Source: Nostoc sp. GT001 (GTDB taxonomy: Bacteria; Cyanobacteriota; Cyanobacteriia; Cyanobacteriales; Nostocaceae). Taken from it: a stretch of DNA of 32,078 bases. Shown here piece by piece: positions 22,428 through 31,451 of this stretch. The stretch's first letter is position 1; each line of letters opens with the position of its first letter. The position numbers were made by a program, and so were the translations under genes. Where the stretch lies: contig NZ_JAUDRJ010000001.1 of the NCBI RefSeq assembly GCF_030382115.1, positions 311,689-343,766 on the forward strand, in the 5' to 3' direction. The notes under the pieces were generated by a model, which worked only from the letters and a program-made list of their open reading frames with translations, made no database searches and was not told the origin of the DNA.

Positions 22428-23179
22428 AAACTATTACCTTGTCTTAAATTATCAGAATTATTATTTAAAGCAATTAATTTGTTAACTAAGTCTTGAGAGA
22501 CAGAAGCCTTATTAGCAGCAGTAGAAATGTCATCACCTGCTTGTATATAACCGATTAACTTTTGCAATCGTTGGTGTAGTTCATCTTGCTGAAGAATCCA
22601 TCCACTTTTAATAGCGACAACAATACCGCCTCGAATTTGGTTAATTGTTTGCTGTGTTTTAACTAATGATTGCAATTGAGGCTTCGGGACTGTTTGTTCT
22701 CGTGCGACATCATTCTGGATCGTTACCTGACTATATTTAGAAGTGCCATTACTTGTTGCTAGCCGAAAACTGTAAGCTTTACGCTCCCCAGAGGATGACT
22801 GCGTAATTACTGTTAACAAAGTGGTAGATGTTTGCGGTATTCCGGGAATGTTTACTCTCTTGATCCGCCGCAGATAAATCAGCCCAGCACCGGGGTTAGA
22901 GCAATTTTGATCCAGTCCCTCTAAGCAACCATCTGTGTCAAGCAGAATTTGCGACGGATCATCTAACCAGACTTTTTTGATTGTCTCGCCAATTTCATAG
23001 AAAGAAATTGCTACACCGTGACCATTCCAGACGTTGATAGTTTGTAGTTTGGCCTGCGTCCCACTAGCCATTGATTGAAAGATGGTACGGACAACTGGGG
23101 CGGCAATTGTGGATATTGGAGTCAGAGCGAGAGCCAACGCTAGAGTGCCGCTTGTAACTATGTCAATTATGCTTTTCAT
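22424..23179 (-). CDS. VirB9/TraK-like periplasmic T4SS component
   Basis: A 251-aa protein with a signal peptide (about 1-26, …LALALALTPISTIAA). The N-terminal domain follows VirB9/TraK logic: INVWNGHGVAISFYEIGETIKKVWLDDPSQIL, later GLIYLRRIKRVNIPGIP, and TTLLTVITQSSSGERKAYSFRLAT. In VirB9 proteins such strands form the ring around VirB10. The C-terminal half is helical (QTINQIRGGIVVAIKSGWILQQDEL…) and has no clear VirB9 C-domain, so the assignment is at the TraK/VirB9 superfamily level. It is coupled by 4-nt overlaps to VirB10 before it and the 396-aa gene after it. Confidence 0.7.
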   Translation of the reverse strand: MKSIIDIVTSGTLALALALTPISTIAAPVVRTIFQSMASGTQAKLQTINVWNGHGVAISFYEIGETIKKVWLDDPSQILLDTDGCLEGLDQNCSNPGAGLIYLRRIKRVNIPGIPQTSTTLLTVITQSSSGERKAYSFRLATSNGTSKYSQVTIQNDVAREQTVPKPQLQSLVKTQQTINQIRGGIVVAIKSGWILQQDELHQRLQKLIGYIQAGDDISTAANKASVSQDLVNKLIALNNNSDNLRQGNSL

Positions 23180-24732
23180 GGCAACTCCAAAGAACGATTT
23201 ACATTAAAAGTGACTTTGGTTCCCTGTGGAATAAACCAAGTATTAGGGCGAGAAGTAATTTCTTGAGTAGCACGTTGATTGCGTTGACTAAGATTTTGGC
23301 TGATGTTACCAAAAAACCCTGACATTAACGCACCAGTGAGATTGCGCTGATTGCCACTACTACGTTTGCGAATCCTGCCTGTGAGTTCATCAGAAATTTC
23401 TTCTTCACTATCCGGTTGGTTCATAATCTCCCCAACCTTCCCTAATGCAGACACAGCGCCACCAAACAAGTCACTACGGGCAATCTCGCCACCCCTGTCT
23501 TGAAATCTCCGAGCAATCAGGGGTCTACCACCTTCCCCAGTCACAGAAATCGCACCCGCTCCTATCGGATATTCTGTATTATCTTTGATGATCGCTCTAA
23601 CATAAGCGACAGCGTAACTGCCGCCATCAACCGAAGCTAACTCGACTGCAAACATTGTTCCCGAACGGATTGCCACTTGCCCATAGTTATCGCGTAAATC
23701 CTCTTGCAGCCTAGCAATAGACTTAGTGTTATTAGAGGTTGGTGTTTGTGTCTTTCCTTGTCCTGAACTATTAACTGTGGTTTGAACTAATGGGGTAACG
23801 ATCACACCACTAGCAAATGAGCCAACTGTCAAATAACGAGTTTGTTTTCCTTGGAGAATTTGGCTTTCTTGAGGTAAATAATTGTTAGCTAAAGTAATCT
23901 TGTTAACTTTAGAAGTTGCTTGCCACCTGGGGCGGATCTTTTCAATCGACTCGCTTGCCACCTGGGGCGTGGTTTGGTCAAAATTGTTTGTATCTGTTTG
24001 TTCATTCGGTTGATTTTGAATTGCTTGAGCTTGAGATTGAGCCGGATCTAATGAAGATTGTTTGCTGGTGCTAATTTCGGTGTATGCGATTTTGCCGTAA
24101 GAACCGATGCCTCGGAGTTTGTTCAATTGTTCAAGAGGATCTAGGGGCGTTACTGTCCGTGCAGATATAGAGGATCTTGGAGAAAAACTCGTGCGTGTTG
24201 GTGGCTGAGTGTAGGTTCTTCTAGGTTGTGGTGCAGTCTGAGTTACGCGACGTGATTGTGTATTTTGAACCGGATATGGCGCAGGTCGTGGAGATGGTGG
24301 GTTAGATGGCACAACTTTTTGGTCTACTGAAACTGGTACTGGCGCTAGTTGGTCAAATTTATTTTTGTTAATGCGACCTAACTCATCTTCTTGATCCGAC
24401 AGAGCTAGTTTTGCACGAGCGTCACCATCCCCCTCATCATCTTGTGTTTGTTCTGTAGCAGTAATAGTTTCCCCTGGCTTTTGACCAATCTTTGGTGCTG
24501 GTGCGGGATTGAAAACGCCATTGAGCATCAAAAATATCGCTAAAAATCCAACTCCAAAAGGGACAGCAATTATTGCTAGTCTTGACCAAGGAGAAGTGAC
24601 AAATGTGTGCTTAGTCGCTACTAATAAACTTTCCAGTTCTGGTGCTTTTTTAGCATTAGTTTTATTAGTATCATCTATTTCAAGCAAATCCTCTATAGTT
24701 GATACAGACCCTTTACCGTTGTCTTCGCTCAT
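23176..24732 (-). CDS. virB10: VirB10/TraB-type T4SS core protein
   Basis: A 518-aa protein with the standard VirB10 build: a cytoplasmic N-terminus (1-52), one membrane helix (about 53-73, LAIIAVPFGVGFLAIFLML), a long Pro/Gln-rich periplasmic linker (about 125-260), and a C-terminal beta-barrel domain from about 290 with IRSGTMFAVELASVDGG, VRAIIKDNTEYPIGAGAISVTGE and the late hydrophobic GGAVSALGKVGEI. It ends WFIPQGTKVTFNVNRSLELP, the usual VirB10 tail. It spans both membranes and links the inner-membrane motors to the outer ring. The gene overlaps its neighbours by 4 nt on both sides. Confidence 0.85.
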   Translation of the reverse strand: MSEDNGKGSVSTIEDLLEIDDTNKTNAKKAPELESLLVATKHTFVTSPWSRLAIIAVPFGVGFLAIFLMLNGVFNPAPAPKIGQKPGETITATEQTQDDEGDGDARAKLALSDQEDELGRINKNKFDQLAPVPVSVDQKVVPSNPPSPRPAPYPVQNTQSRRVTQTAPQPRRTYTQPPTRTSFSPRSSISARTVTPLDPLEQLNKLRGIGSYGKIAYTEISTSKQSSLDPAQSQAQAIQNQPNEQTDTNNFDQTTPQVASESIEKIRPRWQATSKVNKITLANNYLPQESQILQGKQTRYLTVGSFASGVIVTPLVQTTVNSSGQGKTQTPTSNNTKSIARLQEDLRDNYGQVAIRSGTMFAVELASVDGGSYAVAYVRAIIKDNTEYPIGAGAISVTGEGGRPLIARRFQDRGGEIARSDLFGGAVSALGKVGEIMNQPDSEEEISDELTGRIRKRSSGNQRNLTGALMSGFFGNISQNLSQRNQRATQEITSRPNTWFIPQGTKVTFNVNRSLELP

Positions 24733-25520
24733 TTCCTTCTCCCGAAGTTTAAATCTACAATTTCTGTAATTTCTAATCCGGCGCGACGGGCTGCATAAAT
24801 CTTCTTAGCTAACTCAGTGGTATTAGCTGGGATATATTCTGGATTAGAAATTGAAGAAACTGTAACGGTTTTATTGAAAGCAATTCCTTTACCTGAGTTA
24901 TACTCACGGTCAAAAGTTACCAGTGTACCAATAAAATCTATTTCCCATTTCCCTGATTTAATTTGACGTGGTTGGGATATGAATCGGGGAATTAAAGATA
25001 CTTGAGTATCACCATTGAATATACCTGTCGGAGTGATTGATGCTAATTTCTTGAGAAAGGCGGGGCGAAATCCTTCATTTTCACTTAAAGCAAATGCAGC
25101 ATCATAGGCTCTAGTCGCAACCCGACTATTAGATTTATTATTAAGTTTACCTACTTCTACCCCAATATCTTGCTTAGTGATAGGTTCTCCTTGATCATTA
25201 AATGCTTTTACTAATCCATCCCAATTAAACGTAGTAATAAATGTATCAGATACAAATTTTTTAATTACTTCATCAGACCGTTCTTTTGGGTCTACTACTC
25301 TAGCGGCGATTGTCTCTCCTGAAGAGAGTTGTACTAATGCCAACTGTTTTTTATTTAAAACACTAACTGCTCCATAATTTAGAAATTGTAATAATAGAGA
25401 AAGCGCAGCCATTGAAAACCCAGCCAGGGAAATTATTCCGACTCTTGTTGTTACATACTTGTTGTAACTAAGTAATTGTAATGGTTCTTTGGGTTGAGTT
25501 TTTTTTTGATGATTCAGCAT
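24729..25520 (-). CDS. VirB8/TraE-like inner-membrane T4SS protein
   Basis: A 263-aa protein with a short cytoplasmic N-terminus, one membrane helix (about 28-50, VGIISLAGFSMAALSLLLQFL) and a periplasmic domain. That domain contains DEVIKKFVSDTFITTFNWDG, a segment with a bound-strand pattern TQVSLIPRFISQPRQIKSGKWEIDFIGTLVTFD, and IVDLNFGR at the end. Size, topology and position between VirB6 and VirB10 match VirB8/TraE, which dimerises in the periplasm as an assembly scaffold. Sequence-level similarity is modest. Confidence 0.7.
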   Translation of the reverse strand: MLNHQKKTQPKEPLQLLSYNKYVTTRVGIISLAGFSMAALSLLLQFLNYGAVSVLNKKQLALVQLSSGETIAARVVDPKERSDEVIKKFVSDTFITTFNWDGLVKAFNDQGEPITKQDIGVEVGKLNNKSNSRVATRAYDAAFALSENEGFRPAFLKKLASITPTGIFNGDTQVSLIPRFISQPRQIKSGKWEIDFIGTLVTFDREYNSGKGIAFNKTVTVSSISNPEYIPANTTELAKKIYAARRAGLEITEIVDLNFGRRK

Positions 25521-25525
25521 AAGTT

Positions 25526-26626
25526 TTATTTAGCCAATTTTCCGACTAAACTACCACCTTTAGTAGCAACACCTTTAGCAACCTCAATAGCAATACCACT
25601 ATAAGTTTCAGTAGCTTTATTAATTTGAATTAAAACAGAAACGCCACCACCAGCCGCTAAACCTGTAGCTAAGAATGGCGCAATTATACCAATTGTAAAT
25701 AGGAAGAACATTGGCTGATAAGATTTAGATTCAGCGACTAATTGCCCGGCGAAACCAACTATGATATTGAAGCAGAGCTTGCCAAAACCTACACTGAAAT
25801 ATCCTACTAACCAACTGTAAATTGATTTAGCTCCGTAAGGTAGCAGAGAACCACCAACAGCTACAGGCCCCAACAGTGCTGTTACAAGCATAGTCAGTTC
25901 AATTCCCCATTGATAAGCCCCATTCATCCCGACTAAAATTATCGTAACTATATCAGTAACAGCAGACCCAACAAAAGCATTAATGGGAGATAACATTAAA
26001 TCGATTCCATTTGCTTTTCCATCTTTCACATCATTAAAAGCATCGATAGCGCCATCAACCGCATCTATAAACCAAGAAAAAGCTCCATTATTTTTGTTAA
26101 ACTTATCTGGATATTTTTTGGTTAAATCTTCTTTAGCTTGAGCCAAACAGTTAATTTGTTCTTGTTGACTTAAAGATGAATTCCTACATTTATTTACAGC
26201 AATACCAATAGCGCTACGTGCTGCTTCAGTTCCCAATGCACTTTCAAATGCTTGCTTGAGGTCAATTCCTGCCGCCGCTTCGCTAAGAACTATATTATTT
26301 ACATTATTAATATAGTTTCTAATCCCCAAAGTTGACTTTCCTAGTACATCCCCCTTATTACTGAGCAAAAGAACTACTATTAACGGCCAAATAAAGTCTG
26401 TATAAGCTCTTTGTTCTTCCCCCGCCATCATTTTTTTTGTCCATTCAACGACGAAGAAAGTTAGTGTTGCTACAGCAAATAAAGCTCCGACTGTACAAAT
26501 TGCTGAATAAACACCACCTGTAATAGTTTCGTTCCAAAGCTCATCAAATCCTTGAGCTATTGAAGCTGCATTTTCTTTTGCTAAATCAGCTAAATCACCA
26601 CCATCTAGTTTGGCTAGTAAAAACAT
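25526..26626 (-). CDS. VirB6/TrbL-like polytopic T4SS protein
   Basis: A 366-aa membrane protein. Hydrophobic segments can be placed at about 40-60 (AICTVGALFAVATLTFFVV), 78-90, 222-262 (two helices around MLVTALLGPVAVGGSLLPYG), 268-292 (VGYFSVGFGKLCFNIIVGFA) and 300-335 (FFLFTIGIIAPFLATGLAAGGG). Between helices 2 and 3 lies a long soluble loop with two Cys (KCRNSSLSQQEQINC). This layout matches VirB6/TrbL, the inner-membrane channel part. The gene starts 120 nt after VirB5, the widest gap inside this part of the cluster, so an internal promoter or processing site is possible. Confidence 0.75.
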   Translation of the reverse strand: MFLLAKLDGGDLADLAKENAASIAQGFDELWNETITGGVYSAICTVGALFAVATLTFFVVEWTKKMMAGEEQRAYTDFIWPLIVVLLLSNKGDVLGKSTLGIRNYINNVNNIVLSEAAAGIDLKQAFESALGTEAARSAIGIAVNKCRNSSLSQQEQINCLAQAKEDLTKKYPDKFNKNNGAFSWFIDAVDGAIDAFNDVKDGKANGIDLMLSPINAFVGSAVTDIVTIILVGMNGAYQWGIELTMLVTALLGPVAVGGSLLPYGAKSIYSWLVGYFSVGFGKLCFNIIVGFAGQLVAESKSYQPMFFLFTIGIIAPFLATGLAAGGGVSVLIQINKATETYSGIAIEVAKGVATKGGSLVGKLAK

Positions 26627-26746
26627 GATTTGAATCCTTGCTCAATACAGTAATTTTGTCAGACATTTGAACGCTAGTTGATTGTTTGTGTAGGAAGGAA
26701 AAGCTCTTGTAACTTTCCCTCCTACTGTGTTTCTATACCCTTTTAA

Positions 26747-27454
26747 TCAGTCAGCAGAAGTAGGATCTAGCCGTGCATTAAGTACCACTTCATGCACTAA
26801 AGACAATCTGCCATCTTCTTCGGAGTTCTCCTTTTGCCTTTGAGAATCAAGATGCTCCGCTACTTGCGTTAGCATCAAGTTAGAGTAAGCATTGTCCTGT
26901 CGGGCTAATAAAGAATCAGTACGCTGCTGTGCCAACATTGACACAATTAAGCCGTTCTGAGACGCGATCGCTTTGAGAACGTTTTGAGAGGCATCCATAT
27001 TCTGCGCCTCATCAGCAATACCTTTTGCAAGTTTAGCGATTTGTGCAGTAGTATCAATTTTTTCTTGAGTTTGCTGCTGTCCTTTTTTTCCAATCACGCT
27101 GGCAATCGAGCCAAGCGTCAATTCACGCTCTAGCTTCTGTGCTTTTTCTTGGGCGACAGGATAAGAATAATCATCCTTGAGCGTATTTTTCAATTGTTCA
27201 GCCGAAGCGATTGGGTCAGGCGCACCCAATTGTCCAATAGAACTATCAATTGCCGCATTAGCATTTTCTTTGATGTCACCCCAAGCACTGTTAATCTCAC
27301 CCTTGGCCCATGCTTGAATTTCCGAAACTTCTCCTTGAAGATCCGATACGATAGAACTAAAAAAATCGTTGATGCTGATGCCATAGCTAGGTGCAGCAAT
27401 AAAGAAACTGCCAACTGTAGCAGAAAGTATTACCCCAATTGTCCGCTTTTTCAT
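26747..27454 (-). CDS. VirB5/TrbJ-like secreted T4SS protein
   Basis: A 235-aa protein with a signal peptide (1-25, VILSATVGSFFIAAPSYG). The mature protein is almost entirely helical with heptad character (SEIQAWAKGEINSAW…, KAQKLERELTLGSIASVI, VLKAIASQNGLIVSMLAQQR…SLLARQ, then MLTQVAEHLDSQRQ), as in VirB5/TrbJ, a minor pilus component. Its ATG abuts the VirB4 stop (TAAATG), so it is coupled to VirB4. Confidence 0.72.
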   Translation of the reverse strand: MKKRTIGVILSATVGSFFIAAPSYGISINDFFSSIVSDLQGEVSEIQAWAKGEINSAWGDIKENANAAIDSSIGQLGAPDPIASAEQLKNTLKDDYSYPVAQEKAQKLERELTLGSIASVIGKKGQQQTQEKIDTTAQIAKLAKGIADEAQNMDASQNVLKAIASQNGLIVSMLAQQRTDSLLARQDNAYSNLMLTQVAEHLDSQRQKENSEEDGRLSLVHEVVLNARLDPTSAD

Positions 27455-30274
27455 TTAAGCTACTTGTCTTGTATGTGATTTTGAAAGTAAATTCTTCGCT
27501 AATTCTGATAACTCTTCCCCCCGAATCATTCTGATATAATCCTCACTAAATTTGACTAACCCAAGTAGAGGATTATCTTGATAGTGCTTGAGAAACAAAC
27601 TGCGTAATTCTTGTTCGTTTGGATTATTAGCAACTGAGGCTAATAAACAATACGCAGGATAATAGCGACAGAATGTGAGTTTACCGTTATCATCAAGCAA
27701 CCATTGTGAGTAAATCCCCGACTTTTTGGGATAAAAAGCTTCTGTACTGTTGACCCTGATGATTTCAATAGGATATTTAAAGCGAACAATAAACGGGTCA
27801 ACGGCTGATGATTGAATCCTGCCTACTAAACGTGTAGTTATATTGGCAAATATCTTCTGTGCAGATGCGCTCTGATATATAGTCTCTGGTTCTTGGGCAG
27901 AGATGATGACGCGGATACCAGACTTAGCTCCATTGGCACACAATCGCCCAATCAACGAGGCGATCGCATCGAATTGAAACAATATTGGTGCTTCATCAAG
28001 GAAGAATATCGAAGCTTTTGATGATAATGCACGACGTAATGCAGCAGAATATGCACTAAGAGCGAGTATGGCAGCATCAGCTTCACTCGATAAATTACGT
28101 AAAGCGAATACTAATAATTTGGCATTAGTTCTAAAACTGGATGGGCGTGAGATTGATTGTCCTACCCTGGTACTCAACCAATAATTTATTCTCAGCCTGA
28201 TTTGCTGTAAGGCTTCGGAAATCTCTTGACTCTTACTAGCAATAGAATCTAATTGTATGAAAGCTGGAGAACAAAAATTATAAAAATCTTTGAGCGTCGG
28301 AGTTTCGCTCCAATATTGGCTTCCAAATCCATTTTGTATTGCTAACTTGTAGCGCGATTTAATTTCGTCATCATTAAAAAACGTTTTTAATGTTAACGCA
28401 ATGATTGACTCAATATTAGTGGTAATCGTTGGGCTGACACCAATCATGCTCGTCCCTATCACCATTGTCATTAGCACTGATTTGAGGAATTCCTTAAAAT
28501 CGTTCAATCGCTCATTTCTCAGTTCTGCATCCAGAGAGCGCAAATCAGGAAGTTCAAAAAGATTGTTTGATTCTTTGGAGATGTCAAAGTATGCCCCATC
28601 TTCGCCCAGCAGATTTGTGTAGTCGGTGAATGTAGAAGTACCATCTGGTTTAGGATAATCTAGTGCCACTACCGGAATATCTTGTGCAAGTGCCGGGGTA
28701 AGAATACCTGCCACCAATACAGATTTACCTGAACGAGTTGCGCCGAAGACTGCCAAATTCTTATGATTTTGGTATAAGTCTAGATGTACTGGTGTGCCCC
28801 CTTCTTCTGCAATCAACTCAAAGCCAGTGCAATCGCCTGTGGCAGTCCTAATCAACGGCATCAGCCCTGGTGCTTCCGAACTAAAATATGGCAGTCGGCG
28901 GTTAAAAGGCTTGGTTAACAACGGCTCCCAAACAAATGGGCAACACTGCAACCATGTCTTCCAAGCGTATTCAATCTCCCGGTCAACTACCGCCGGACGC
29001 AAGAAATAGCTGGCAAGATATCGGCAAGCTTCGTCTAATTCCCGTAGGGTTGGACGGTGAACCAGAAAAGCAACTGCGGTATGCACTACTACACTACCTT
29101 TATATATTGTCTTCTGCGCCTCTACAGCCGACTCAATATTCATCCCCGATTTGACATCAATATTTCCTTTATCTGTAGATAAAGAAGTGCTGGTAATTGA
29201 TTGTTTGGTAATGCGTTGAAGATTTGTTTTAGAAATAGCTTGATTTGCCTTTGTTAGCTGACAAATAACCTCTGTATCATAAATACTATCTCTAGAGATT
29301 AATTCCCACAAATAACGTAATTGAGCTTGTTCGTCATACCACCCCCCTGGCTTTTGGCTGAAGTTGAGCGCCCCAATATATTTATTTTGTAGTTTTACCC
29401 ATTTTCTATCGAAAAATGGCACAGACTCCTCATTCTCTAACATCTGGTGGCGGATGTGAAAATCGCTCGTCTGAGTTTCTACTATTCCATCTATTGGGTC
29501 AATTTTTAATGGATTAGGGATTGCCGGAGGAGTAGAGCAATTAAGCTGTTGCCAAATTGTTGACCAAATTTCTTCAGCACTTAAAACCCTAATCCCCAAC
29601 TTCATCTTGTTGCCCAGGATAGCTGACCACTGTAAAAATCCATCGTTAAATGAATTTTGCAGAATATTTTCAATTCTAGTATTGTTATGGGCGTGAATTT
29701 CACCTGTAAAGCGAAACCAGCCCTTTTCTAATTTTCTAATCAGAGATTCTATAAAATCCTTAGACCGTTCATCGTCATCAATAACAGTGTAAGTACACCA
29801 TAGTCTCAAAAACTTATTCTTCCTAGCTCCACTTTCCGTTAGTTTTTTAGTCCTTAATCTTTCACTACGTATTAACAATTTTAATTGGTCAATCTGACAA
29901 TTACTCTCTAGCTTGGACAGTTCTTCTTGTCGGTGATAATCAGACGTAAAAGAACCTAAATGTATTGTTAAGTTTTCCCCTTCGGGAATTTCTTTTAGCC
30001 CCGCTTCTATCCCCTCAAAGATAGGCAGCATTTGCGATGATTCTAAATTCGGATGAATCCCTAAACAATCAAAGCAGAATTTAATTTGAATATTTTCACC
30101 TTTTTTAAGAATTAATGCGCCTACGCCCTGCCTACCTCCTAAGTTGAGGTCACAAATCCCCGCTAAATGGATAATATCTTCAAAGGGAGTGAGCATTTTC
30201 ACAACACTAATCTGCTCGTTTTCTAATGCGACTTTACCTAATTTATCTTTAGCCTTATTAGAAGAATTTGGCAT
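27455..30274 (-). CDS. virB4: VirB4/TraC-type T4SS ATPase
   Basis: A 939-aa ATPase that powers pilus assembly and substrate transfer. The N-terminal half is an unassigned VirB4-type region. The ATPase domain has Walker A FGATRSGKSVLV (about 510) and Walker B SIFFLDEAPILFQFD (about 755), then GLRVIISAQEP-type sensor sequence (SGIRVIISAQEPETIYQSA) and ITTRLVGRIQ. The frame is open to a GTG at 30289, but the ATG at 30274 (MPNSSNKAKDKLG) is as likely; neither has a strong RBS. It lies 46 nt after the VirB3-like gene, and VirB5 follows immediately. Confidence 0.9.
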   Translation of the reverse strand: MPNSSNKAKDKLGKVALENEQISVVKMLTPFEDIIHLAGICDLNLGGRQGVGALILKKGENIQIKFCFDCLGIHPNLESSQMLPIFEGIEAGLKEIPEGENLTIHLGSFTSDYHRQEELSKLESNCQIDQLKLLIRSERLRTKKLTESGARKNKFLRLWCTYTVIDDDERSKDFIESLIRKLEKGWFRFTGEIHAHNNTRIENILQNSFNDGFLQWSAILGNKMKLGIRVLSAEEIWSTIWQQLNCSTPPAIPNPLKIDPIDGIVETQTSDFHIRHQMLENEESVPFFDRKWVKLQNKYIGALNFSQKPGGWYDEQAQLRYLWELISRDSIYDTEVICQLTKANQAISKTNLQRITKQSITSTSLSTDKGNIDVKSGMNIESAVEAQKTIYKGSVVVHTAVAFLVHRPTLRELDEACRYLASYFLRPAVVDREIEYAWKTWLQCCPFVWEPLLTKPFNRRLPYFSSEAPGLMPLIRTATGDCTGFELIAEEGGTPVHLDLYQNHKNLAVFGATRSGKSVLVAGILTPALAQDIPVVALDYPKPDGTSTFTDYTNLLGEDGAYFDISKESNNLFELPDLRSLDAELRNERLNDFKEFLKSVLMTMVIGTSMIGVSPTITTNIESIIALTLKTFFNDDEIKSRYKLAIQNGFGSQYWSETPTLKDFYNFCSPAFIQLDSIASKSQEISEALQQIRLRINYWLSTRVGQSISRPSSFRTNAKLLVFALRNLSSEADAAILALSAYSAALRRALSSKASIFFLDEAPILFQFDAIASLIGRLCANGAKSGIRVIISAQEPETIYQSASAQKIFANITTRLVGRIQSSAVDPFIVRFKYPIEIIRVNSTEAFYPKKSGIYSQWLLDDNGKLTFCRYYPAYCLLASVANNPNEQELRSLFLKHYQDNPLLGLVKFSEDYIRMIRGEELSELAKNLLSKSHTRQVA

Positions 30275-30320
30275 AACTTTACCAATCACTGAAATTTAAC
30301 TAAAACTTAGAACTTAGAAC

Positions 30321-30686
30321 TTATTTTTCTTCCGACTTCCGACTTCCGACTTCTGACTTCTGACTTCTGACTTCTGACTTCCGACTTCCGACTTCCGACT
30401 TCTGTTGTATTGATTGAAATCTCATATATCCCCTACTAATCCGAGGGACGCTGACGAACTTACCGAAAAAGTCTTTATTTGTAGAAATTGTCCACCATGT
30501 TGCCCATCCCCAAGCAATACTTAATCCTGTACCTAACCAACTTGTTTTCAGTAGATAATTAAAGATAAATACATTGACTACTGCTATTAATGTCCAGGCA
30601 AATATTTGGTCAGCAGGGAATGGCCCTAGCCTTGGTCTTTCTCCTAAAATCCTATTTACTGTCCGAAAATCATGTTTCGTTGACAT
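30321..30686 (-). CDS. VirB3-like small membrane protein with repeat-coded tail
   Basis: A 121-aa protein with two hydrophobic segments (about 28-46, QIFAWTLIAVVNVFIFNYLL, and 50-65, GTGLSIAWGWATWW). It lies immediately upstream of VirB4, the normal position and topology for VirB3. Residues from about 95 to the end (SEVGSRK repeated) are encoded by an array of the 7-bp CTTCCGA/CTTCTGA repeat. Because 7 is not a multiple of 3, the repeat reads as a 7-residue peptide. The tail therefore looks like a secondary extension of a roughly 95-aa protein. Confidence 0.75.
   Translation of the reverse strand: MSTKHDFRTVNRILGERPRLGPFPADQIFAWTLIAVVNVFIFNYLLKTSWLGTGLSIAWGWATWWTISTNKDFFGKFVSVPRISRGYMRFQSIQQKSEVGSRKSEVRSQKSEVGSRKSEEK
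30329..30404. repeat. Heptamer tandem array (about 11 copies) inside a coding region
   Basis: Eleven consecutive units, CTTCCGA x3, CTTCTGA x4, CTTCCGA x3 and a last partial CTTCTG. The same unit occurs at 31713-31750. It codes for the C-terminal tail of the VirB3-like protein. Confidence 0.9.
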
Positions 30687-30765
30687 ACTTATTGATTTAA
30701 TAAAAAGTTATCAGCTATTAATGCAAATACGTATTTATCAATAACTGATAACTGAAAAAGCTTTT

Positions 30766-31353
30766 TTACTGAACAATCAAGCCAGTAATTAAATCTCCAA
30801 CAAAAACTGCCATAACTATGATTAATGGAGTTCTTGCTAGTGTCTGCCAGTCTTCATCATTCCGGGCAGATTGAATAATCCGAACTAGACTGATACCAAC
30901 ATATAATAGGAATAAAGCTCTTAATACATTGAAAAAAAGTGCGATAACTGCTGATGTTTGTCCATTACCGGCATTACCAAAAGTGTTGGTCATCCAAGTT
31001 TGAGCATTATTGAAAAACTGAGCATTAGCTGGAGCCGCCGCAAAATCAATTACACAAATTACTGCTAACAGTGCAAACAACACAGCATAGACATTAACTC
31101 CATACTTTCGTTGTACTTTGTCGAAGTTAGTAAATAATGCTTGTGACTGTTTCGGCAAGGCAATGACGATGGCAGACGCAATCATAAATCCACCCATCAA
31201 TATATTGTGGACGGACATCTCTGCTATCATCAACACACCAGTCACACCCATGAGTGTAAGTGTGCTTTTTGTCGCCCTCTCATTCTTTGGAGAAGGCGAG
31301 AGGGTTGCTGTTGGCGAAGCAGCAAAATCTGGGTATCCATAAGAAGTACGCAT
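30766..31353 (-). CDS. VirB2-like pilin precursor, first gene of the T4SS cluster
   Basis: A 195-aa protein. A soluble N-terminus (1-28), coded partly by a palindromic repeat, precedes hydrophobic helices at about 30-65 and 88-108 (VYAVLFALLAVICVIDFAA). It then has APANAQFF, a plausible pilin processing site, and finally a small mature-pilin-like part with two membrane helices (VIALFFNVLRALFLLYVGISL and LIIVMAVFVGDLITGLIV). This resembles VirB2/TraA, the major pilin, although the long N-terminal part is unusual. As the first gene of the cluster it follows the regulatory region at 31430-31500. Confidence 0.65.
   Translation of the reverse strand: MRTSYGYPDFAASPTATLSPSPKNERATKSTLTLMGVTGVLMIAEMSVHNILMGGFMIASAIVIALPKQSQALFTNFDKVQRKYGVNVYAVLFALLAVICVIDFAAAPANAQFFNNAQTWMTNTFGNAGNGQTSAVIALFFNVLRALFLLYVGISLVRIIQSARNDEDWQTLARTPLIIVMAVFVGDLITGLIVQ
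31267..31296. repeat. Small palindromic repeat within the pilin-gene 5' end
   Basis: Arms CCCTCTC and GAGAGGG enclose TTCTTTGGAGAAGG; neighbouring GGCGAAGCAG sequence resembles scattered GCGAAGC-type intergenic repeats. It is translated as part of the N-terminus (ATLSPSPKNE) of the VirB2-like protein. Confidence 0.5.
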
Positions 31354-31432
31354 CTGCTTTCGTTCTCCTGAACGATGTCTTGAGGGATAGGCACATTCTT
31401 GAATAAGTCAACCCCAAAATCCACAAACTCTG

Positions 31433-31451
31433 GTACTGAAAAAAACAGAAC
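31433..31451. promoter_or_regulatory. GTACTG-A7-CAGAAC palindrome upstream of the virB operon
   Basis: Same layout as 9292-9310, with one base different (CAGAAC for CAGTAC). It lies about 80 nt upstream of the VirB2-like start and overlaps the LexA-type box at 31447-31460. Confidence 0.6.

Noticed and set aside
30329..30404. CRISPR-like regular array
   Set aside because: The repeat unit is 7 bp with no spacers; a heptamer tandem repeat, not a CRISPR.
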